A stretch of DNA of 64,000 nucleotides, taken from assembly GCA_010206265.1 (NCBI GenBank), contig VIQV01000022.1, positions 167 through 64,166 on the forward strand. Direction: 5' to 3'. Both the position numbers and the translations under genes were made by a program. Shown piece by piece: positions 58,317 through 64,000 of this stretch. The notes beneath the pieces are model-generated. The model ran no database searches. It worked only from the letters and a program-made list of their open reading frames with translations, and was not told the DNA's origin. This stretch comes from Lachnospiraceae bacterium MD329 (GTDB taxonomy: Bacteria; Bacillota; Clostridia; UBA1381). Each line of letters starts with the position of its first letter. The first letter of the stretch is position 1.

Positions 58317-59125
58317 ATTGTGCCGTTTTCCAAATCATAAATTACTTTAGCTATCGCGTCGGAATTGTTGTCGGCTGTAACATAATCAGCGGAGTTTTTT
58401 ACAATCGGAATTGCATTTTCAACCGCGATTCCCACTCCTGCCATTTTAACCATTTCCAAATCGTTTTCATTATCGCCGACAGCAATTATACGTGAGCGGT
58501 CAATACCGCATAATTCTCCGAGCTGAATAAGACCGTCGCCCTTGGTTGAATTTTTGGGTAAAAGTTCGTAGTACCACGGGCTTGACTGTACAAAGGTGTA
58601 TTTATCGGCAAACGGTGATTCGCTTATTGTTCGGCGTACTGTATTAAGCTCGTGTTCCTCTGTCATAAACAATACCTTTTGCCATACTTCGGGAATATCG
58701 TGATAATCAAGGTCGTTGTCAGGCAGCTTTTCTAAAATCTGATGTTCACGTACTTTCGCATTAATTTTTGAAAAATAAATTTTTTCTTCCGTACAAATTT
58801 CAATACCGACAAAATCAAGCCGCCTGTCCACATATTCCACTGCTGAAATTGCATCGGAATCAAGCTTACGCGACCACAATATCTTATTTTCACTAAAGTC
58901 ATATATACCGCCGCCGTTGAAACAGACGATAGGCGCATTCGGAACAACATATTCGAGTATCAGTCTGGCTCCCATAGGCACGCGTCCCGTTGAAAATGTA
59001 AATAAGCCTCCCTCAGATTTAAAATAGTCTATAGCCTTTCGGTTTTTCTCACTTACCTGTTTGTTATCAGTTAACAGTGTATCGTCAAGGTCGGTGCATA
59101 AAAGCATACCGTCAAATTTCCCCAT
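58304..59125 (-). CDS. Cof-type HAD-superfamily phosphatase
   Basis: 273 residues from ATG 59125 (AAAGGA 9 bases upstream); a GTG at 59155 and ATGs at 59146/59143 are alternatives. HAD motif I is TDLDDTLLTDN with the nucleophile Asp, motif II FSTGR, motif III the Lys in NSTKGDG, and motif IV VGDNENDLEM. The type IIB cap lies between. Such enzymes act on sugar phosphates, flavin or PLP; the substrate is unknown here. Confidence 0.9.
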   Translation of the reverse strand: MGKFDGMLLCTDLDDTLLTDNKQVSEKNRKAIDYFKSEGGLFTFSTGRVPMGARLILEYVVPNAPIVCFNGGGIYDFSENKILWSRKLDSDAISAVEYVDRRLDFVGIEICTEEKIYFSKINAKVREHQILEKLPDNDLDYHDIPEVWQKVLFMTEEHELNTVRRTISESPFADKYTFVQSSPWYYELLPKNSTKGDGLIQLGELCGIDRSRIIAVGDNENDLEMVKMAGVGIAVENAIPIVKNSADYVTADNNSDAIAKVIYDLENGTIKTA

Positions 59126-59207
59126 TATTTTTTGTCCTTTCATCATAATCCTCACTATTTTATCATATTTAAAATAAATTATCTATCTGTAAATTACATA
59201 AAAAATA

Positions 59208-59236
59208 TTGTAAAATACACTCTGATATGCTATAAT
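59208..59236 (+). promoter_or_regulatory. Promoter of the SWIM-SNF2 gene
   Basis: TTGTAA (59208-59213), 17-base spacer, TATAAT (59231-59236), 120 bases before ATG 59356. Confidence 0.65.
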
Positions 59237-59355
59237 TATATGATACCACGAAAAAATAAATTGTGCATATCACGTCTGTTATTGTACAACGGCGTACTGC
59301 AAAGACGCAATCTGATTGTTTATTTTTCCGTGAATATAGTAAAACGGAGAGTTAT

Positions 59356-62300
59356 ATGGAAATTACAGAGGCAATGATTAAAAAGTCCTGCTCATCAACG
59401 ATTTACAAACGTGGACTTGAATACTTCAAGGAGGGCAGAGTACATCTCAGACGGCGCGAAGAAAATCTTATAACGGCGGTTGTGGACGGTGAGGAACTGT
59501 ACAGTGTGCAGGTCAAACTGGGCGGCGACTGTGTAGACGAATGTTTCTGTACCTGTCCGTACTTTGAAACTATGGGCTCGGTATGCAAGCATATTGTTGC
59601 CGCGTTAAAACAGCGGCAAAAGGAGCTTTGTGAAGGCGCAGACTACGAGGACGAAAACGACAAAATCGCAAAAACGCTTTGCGAATTGTTTGCGTCGCGT
59701 GATTATGAAAAAGAACAGCTTTGCGCCTCGTTTACTATCCATATAACATCTAATGCTGACGCGCCGCTGTATGCCGTATCAATAGACATAGGCGGCACTC
59801 CAATGCAGGGAATAGAGAATTTTCTGGAATGTTATCTCCGCGGACAGGAATTTAAAATTGACCGTTATACGACATACAAGCCTTTTATTACGGAGTTTCC
59901 CCAGCCGCAGGAGGAAATAATAAAAATACTGGCTGAAAGCTACGAAAGCCGCAATACTAATGCTCAGCTTTATATGAAATCAGCATATACGACAAGTTTC
60001 GGAGCGGCGGCGGCAGAACGTATTTTTCCGCTTTTAAACAATGTTGATTTTTCAGTCGTGCTGGACGGAATGACGCTTGGAAGTGTGCGTGTTGTTGAGG
60101 ATAATCCCGATATAATTGTAGATGTTGACGCGATAAACGGTGAAATAGATATGTCGGTCAGTGACAGAGGTATCTCGCTTACGCGTGACGGAGAATGGTT
60201 CTTCTATGAGAATGCAATTTATCATACGGACACGGAATGGCGCGGATATTTTATGCCTATATATAACGCGCTTGCGACAGAGGCGCGCACACAAATGAGC
60301 TTTAAAGGCGATAACACGATTTTGTTTGCAACGTATGTTCTGCCTGCAATAAAAGGCAGACAAGGCGTTATAACGCGTGGGATAGAAGATGTTGTTATAG
60401 ACGCCAAGCCCGAATTTGAGATATATTTCGATGCTGCGAAGGGTGGTATAACCGCGGCAGTCATTGCGAATTATATGGGGTTGCCGCTGAGATTGCCGTT
60501 GGAAAGCAGTGTAAAAGATAAAATAGTCGTCCGTGACTTTGAAGCGGAGAATGAAATACTCTCGTATTTCTCAGGGTTTGCTTTAAACGACGGTATATTC
60601 TCGCTTTATTCCGACAGGGATATTTATATGTTTTTATCGGATAGTATGAGTGAATTACGTCAGCGCGCGGCGGTATATACATCTGACCGCTTTAACGGCA
60701 TAACAATAACTGACCGTGTTGATATAAAGACTTCGGTACGTTACAGCGCAAATGTGGATTTACTGGAGGCGGATTTTACAACTCAGCTTTCATATGAACA
60801 GATAAGCGGTATTTTAAGCGCGGTAAAACTGAAAAAGCGATTTTACCGTCTTTCAAACGGAAGTTTTATAGATTTAGAGCACAGCGCGGAAAAAGCAGTG
60901 TTTAATCTGCTTGACCAGCTTGATTTCTCGGCTGAGGACATAAGGCGCGGTGTTAAACAGATACCTAAATATTATGCGCTGTATTTAAATTATGTACAGG
61001 GAATAGACAAGGACAGCAGCTTTATTGATTATATTGAAGAGATAAAAAATACGGAACCGAAAATACCTGAGGAGCTGAAAAACGTGATACGTCCTTATCA
61101 GCGTGACGGAATAGCGTGGCTTACACAGCTTTCAAATCTTGGTTTCGGCGGAATACTTGCGGACGATATGGGTCTGGGAAAAACATTACAGGTTATTGCA
61201 TATATTCACGGTGTAAAGCCTGACAGACCAACGCTTATAGTCGCGCCGAGCGCGCTTACCTACAACTGGCTGAACGAGATAAACAAGTTTACGCCCGACG
61301 CGAAAACGCTTATTATAGACGGCGGCAAAGCAGAGAGGGAAAAGCTGATACAGACAGCAGGTAATTATGAGTTTATAATAACGTCTTATCCGACGCTGAG
61401 GCGTGATATTACGCTGTATCGTGAAATAGAATTTGCATACTGCTTTATTGACGAGGCTCAGCATATAAAAAATCCAAAGACAATGAACGCGCGCAGTGTT
61501 AAGAAAATAAATGCAGAACGGCGTTTTGCGCTTACGGGAACGCCGGTTGAAAATTCTCTGACGGAGCTTTGGTCGATATTCGATTTTGTAATGCCGGACT
61601 ATCTTTATTCAATTCACGAATTCCGCGCGCGATATGAAACTCCTCTTGTAAAGGACGGCGACTCAATGACTGCAGATAGTTTCAGGCTTCGGATAAAACC
61701 GTTTATGCTGAGAAGAATGAAGTCGGAGGTATTAAATGAACTGCCCGAAAAGATTGAAAATACAATGTATGCAGAGCTTACGGAGGAGCAGGAAAAACTT
61801 TATATGGCATATCTTGCGGCGGCAAAAGATGAAACGATTGCGCTTTTGGGAGAGGGCGGTCAGGGTAAAATGCGTATACTGACACTCCTTATGAGGTTAC
61901 GGCAGATTTGCTGTCATCCGCAGTTGTTCGACGAGGATTATTCTTCTGACAGCGGTAAACTGAACTTGCTTATGGAGCTGATTACAAACGCGTCCGACGC
62001 AGGACATAGAATACTTGTTTTCTCGCAGTTCACGTCAATGCTGAGAATAATACAGGAAAAGCTGTCGGAGGCTAAAATACCGTCGTTTTATCTTGACGGA
62101 CATACACCGTCATATGAACGCGCAGAGCTCAGCGACCGTTTTAACGGCGGTGAAAGGGACGTATTTTTGATTTCACTGAAAGCAGGCGGAGTCGGTCTTA
62201 ACTTAATCGGTGCAGACACAGTCATTCATTATGACCCGTGGTGGAATCCTGCTGTTATGGATCAGGCGTCTGACAGAGCATACAGAATAGGACAAAAACG

Positions 62301-62460
62301 CGCAGTACAGATTATTCGTCTGGCGGCAAAAGGTACGATTGAGGAAAAAATACTTCGTTTGCAGGAGAATAAGCGTTTACTTGCGGAGGATATTGTTCGC
62401 GTGAATACAGATACGTTTAAAAATCTTTCAAATGAAGAGATATTATCATTATTCGAATAA
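59356..62460 (+). CDS. SNF2-family helicase with N-terminal SWIM zinc finger
   Basis: 1034 residues from ATG 59356 (CGGAGAG upstream); a longer frame from 59263 lacks a site. The SWIM finger is at about 58-82 (C-x-C-x10-C-x-H in CFCTCPYFETMGSVCKHIV). A helical middle region (SNF2_assoc-like) leads to the ATPase: DDMGLGKTLQV (Walker A, about 610), FIDEAQHIKN (DEAQ box, about 702), LTGTPVENS, and the C-terminal helicase lobe FSQFTSML, SLKAGGVGLNL, DRAYRIGQKR. It moves along DNA and may remodel protein-DNA complexes. No nuclease or phage-defence partner is adjacent. Confidence 0.93.
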   Translation: MEITEAMIKKSCSSTIYKRGLEYFKEGRVHLRRREENLITAVVDGEELYSVQVKLGGDCVDECFCTCPYFETMGSVCKHIVAALKQRQKELCEGADYEDENDKIAKTLCELFASRDYEKEQLCASFTIHITSNADAPLYAVSIDIGGTPMQGIENFLECYLRGQEFKIDRYTTYKPFITEFPQPQEEIIKILAESYESRNTNAQLYMKSAYTTSFGAAAAERIFPLLNNVDFSVVLDGMTLGSVRVVEDNPDIIVDVDAINGEIDMSVSDRGISLTRDGEWFFYENAIYHTDTEWRGYFMPIYNALATEARTQMSFKGDNTILFATYVLPAIKGRQGVITRGIEDVVIDAKPEFEIYFDAAKGGITAAVIANYMGLPLRLPLESSVKDKIVVRDFEAENEILSYFSGFALNDGIFSLYSDRDIYMFLSDSMSELRQRAAVYTSDRFNGITITDRVDIKTSVRYSANVDLLEADFTTQLSYEQISGILSAVKLKKRFYRLSNGSFIDLEHSAEKAVFNLLDQLDFSAEDIRRGVKQIPKYYALYLNYVQGIDKDSSFIDYIEEIKNTEPKIPEELKNVIRPYQRDGIAWLTQLSNLGFGGILADDMGLGKTLQVIAYIHGVKPDRPTLIVAPSALTYNWLNEINKFTPDAKTLIIDGGKAEREKLIQTAGNYEFIITSYPTLRRDITLYREIEFAYCFIDEAQHIKNPKTMNARSVKKINAERRFALTGTPVENSLTELWSIFDFVMPDYLYSIHEFRARYETPLVKDGDSMTADSFRLRIKPFMLRRMKSEVLNELPEKIENTMYAELTEEQEKLYMAYLAAAKDETIALLGEGGQGKMRILTLLMRLRQICCHPQLFDEDYSSDSGKLNLLMELITNASDAGHRILVFSQFTSMLRIIQEKLSEAKIPSFYLDGHTPSYERAELSDRFNGGERDVFLISLKAGGVGLNLIGADTVIHYDPWWNPAVMDQASDRAYRIGQKRAVQIIRLAAKGTIEEKILRLQENKRLLAEDIVRVNTDTFKNLSNEEILSLFE

Positions 62461-62478
62461 GGAAGGGAATGTTGGCAC

Positions 62479-64000
62479 TTGAAATTTCGAGCCATACTAA
62501 ATGATGAATATGATTTGAATGACGAATACCGTGAAGACTTCAAATTCAGACCGTGGCATAAAACACTGATATTTTTTCTTGTTATATGGGCGGTTGTGAA
62601 TGCGCTGGCTGTTATATATATTAAGGTCGGGCGGCAGATATATTTTTGGGATAATGCTACTTACTGGGATATATCGCGACGTATTGCAGGAGGAGCGATT
62701 ACGGACGGCGGTTTCTGGAAAAATGTATATATGTCGGTTGCAGAGCAGGATTACAATTATATAGCCGCTCTGCCGAGCGCGTTTTTGGCAAAGCTGTTTG
62801 GTGAAAGCCGTCTTGTTTATGTTCTCGGATTGGTTAATATGTATTTGCTGCCGTCATATGTAATGGTGTATATGCTTGCAAAAAAGGTTAGTAAAGCCCC
62901 GAAAATTGCAGCGGCGCTTACAATACTGCTGTTTCCCGTAATGCCGTTTCTGGCATTTAACGGTTTTGTGGATATAGGAGGACTTCTGATATGTCTTATT
63001 TGCTATAATCTCTATTATACGCGCGATAACCGCAATGATGCGCTTTGGAGGTATTTGCTTATAGGTATATTACTTGTAGCGGTTATGCTGTGGCGCAGGT
63101 GGTATGCATTTTTTGCTGTATCGTTCATTACGGCAATGTTTGCAGACTGCGTATTATTCAGACGTAAATGGTATAAGGCGGTGGCGACAGCAGTTACAGT
63201 AGGACTTATACTGCTGACCTGCTTTTTCGGATTTCTTACAATGAGGCTTTTGCGTGATTACGGTACGCTTTATGCAGGATATAAATTTTCCGTTATGACG
63301 GATTTTAAGCTCATAACACGCTATTTCGGTCTGGGATTGGTCGCTGTGCTTATCGTATGTTCGGTTATGACGGGAATCAAGAAAAAAGAAACAAAAGCAG
63401 TGTTTATGTGGGTGCAGATTGTTGTATGCCTGTTTATGTTCATTGCTACTCAGACTCACGGACAGCAGCACTTGCTGTTGTACATACCGTCGCTGATAAT
63501 GCTTGTGCTTATTGCCATAAAGCATATAACAAAGGAAACAATGCTTATAGGAATAACATTGCTGGCGGTTGTACATTCGGTATATGTTGTTATACCGCGT
63601 ACTCAGCCGCATAATATTCAGGAAATAAAATATATGTCGCTTGTGCCGAGTTTTTCAATGCTGCCCGAATCAAGAAACGATGCAAAGGAAATTCTTGCTC
63701 TGAAACGTAAGCTCGATACGACGGTATACGAGGGTGACAGCCTCGGTGTGCTTGCCTCGTCGTTTACGCTTAACGAGGATATAATTAAAAATGCGGAACC
63801 GTCGCTCGGAGTAAAGGCGATACGTCCTGATTATGTCGTATCACTGCCGCAGGTGGATTCGCGTGATAAAGACCTGTCGCCGCTTTATACCGTAAACTAT
63901 GTTCTTGTTGCCTCGCCTGCCCAGACACACCTTGCCGACGGAAGTCAGACGGTTTTAACGGAGGCGGTAAGGAGCTTTACGGAATATACGGATATTGCGA
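62479..64000 (+). CDS. GT-C type membrane glycosyltransferase, 3' end outside the window
   Basis: At least 507 codons from TTG 62479, with GGAAGGGA upstream; the frame runs off the right edge. A cytoplasmic start of about 33 residues is followed by a helix (TLIFFLVIWAVVNALAVIYI), an outside loop with FWDNATYWDISRRI, whose Asp is in the place of the catalytic acid of PMT/ArnT-like enzymes, and then about nine more membrane helices up to residue 370. The last visible part is an outside domain. It probably moves a sugar from a lipid carrier to a wall glycan or protein. Starts 18 bases after the helicase gene. Confidence 0.75.
   Translation, partial: MKFRAILNDEYDLNDEYREDFKFRPWHKTLIFFLVIWAVVNALAVIYIKVGRQIYFWDNATYWDISRRIAGGAITDGGFWKNVYMSVAEQDYNYIAALPSAFLAKLFGESRLVYVLGLVNMYLLPSYVMVYMLAKKVSKAPKIAAALTILLFPVMPFLAFNGFVDIGGLLICLICYNLYYTRDNRNDALWRYLLIGILLVAVMLWRRWYAFFAVSFITAMFADCVLFRRKWYKAVATAVTVGLILLTCFFGFLTMRLLRDYGTLYAGYKFSVMTDFKLITRYFGLGLVAVLIVCSVMTGIKKKETKAVFMWVQIVVCLFMFIATQTHGQQHLLLYIPSLIMLVLIAIKHITKETMLIGITLLAVVHSVYVVIPRTQPHNIQEIKYMSLVPSFSMLPESRNDAKEILALKRKLDTTVYEGDSLGVLASSFTLNEDIIKNAEPSLGVKAIRPDYVVSLPQVDSRDKDLSPLYTVNYVLVASPAQTHLADGSQTVLTEAVRSFTEYTDIA

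Noticed and set aside
1-64000. CRISPR array or insertion sequence
   Set aside because: No regularly spaced direct repeats and no transposase-like protein were seen in the window.

Overview
The window looks like a chromosome segment of an anaerobic, Gram-positive, gut-type Clostridia species of moderate-to-low GC. The evidence is strong purine-rich ribosome binding sites, consensus sigma-A promoters, an mre/min operon, S-layer-homology (SLH) anchored pectinases and many clostridial-type families. A pectin-degrading relative of Monoglobus would fit, but that is only an inference from the pectinase/SLH content.

Layout. 1-4.7 kb: right-hand end of a prophage, with tail/adhesin genes, a small unanchored signal peptidase, holin, an SLH-type amidase endolysin and a truncated Dam methylase. 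It ends against two tRNA-Pro genes (4.99-5.18 kb). 5.3-13.2 kb, mostly minus strand: an argD-argF-GNAT operon with a predicted ARG box, thioredoxin, a YigZ-family protein, hflX, and proB-proA. 13.3-16.0 kb: a DUF6514-like small protein, an XRE regulator and a divergent AgrC/AgrA-like pair in which both phosphoacceptor residues are replaced. 16.1-20.1 kb: polysaccharide deacetylase, radical SAM protein, HxlR regulator and a corrinoid-activation-type ASKHA protein. 20.2-30.0 kb: a cell-shape and division block (zapA, U32 protein, maf, mreBCD, PBP2, minC, minD, mgsA). 30.1-32.4 kb: panBCD behind a structured leader. 32.4-35.3 kb: an unusual regulator with an alpha-CTD and a sigma-4-like domain, an XRE regulator with an apparent AUA start, and a 1.3-kb stretch without long genes. 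That stretch is packed with convergent short transcripts, including two type I toxin-antitoxin-like loci and a long-hairpin RNA. 35.3-40.3 kb: phosphoglucomutase, then mltG-trmR-trhP. 40.4-52.5 kb: three large secreted proteins for rhamnogalacturonan (pectin) use, sharing an upstream TTGTGCAA-type motif. 52.7-64 kb: membrane proteins, a G5/3D cell-wall protein, the rpmH-rnpA-yidD-yidC-jag cluster (without dnaA), a HAD phosphatase, a SWIM-SNF2 helicase and a truncated GT-C membrane glycosyltransferase.

The points most worth a second look are the 34.0-35.3 kb cluster of small RNAs and micro-peptides, the apparently phosphorylation-dead AgrC/AgrA pair, the shared pectin-gene motif, the two-hairpin leader found before both mltG and yidC, and the panB leader with a terminator-like hairpin. 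Function names come from recognisable motifs and synteny read by eye; no searches or folding programs were run.
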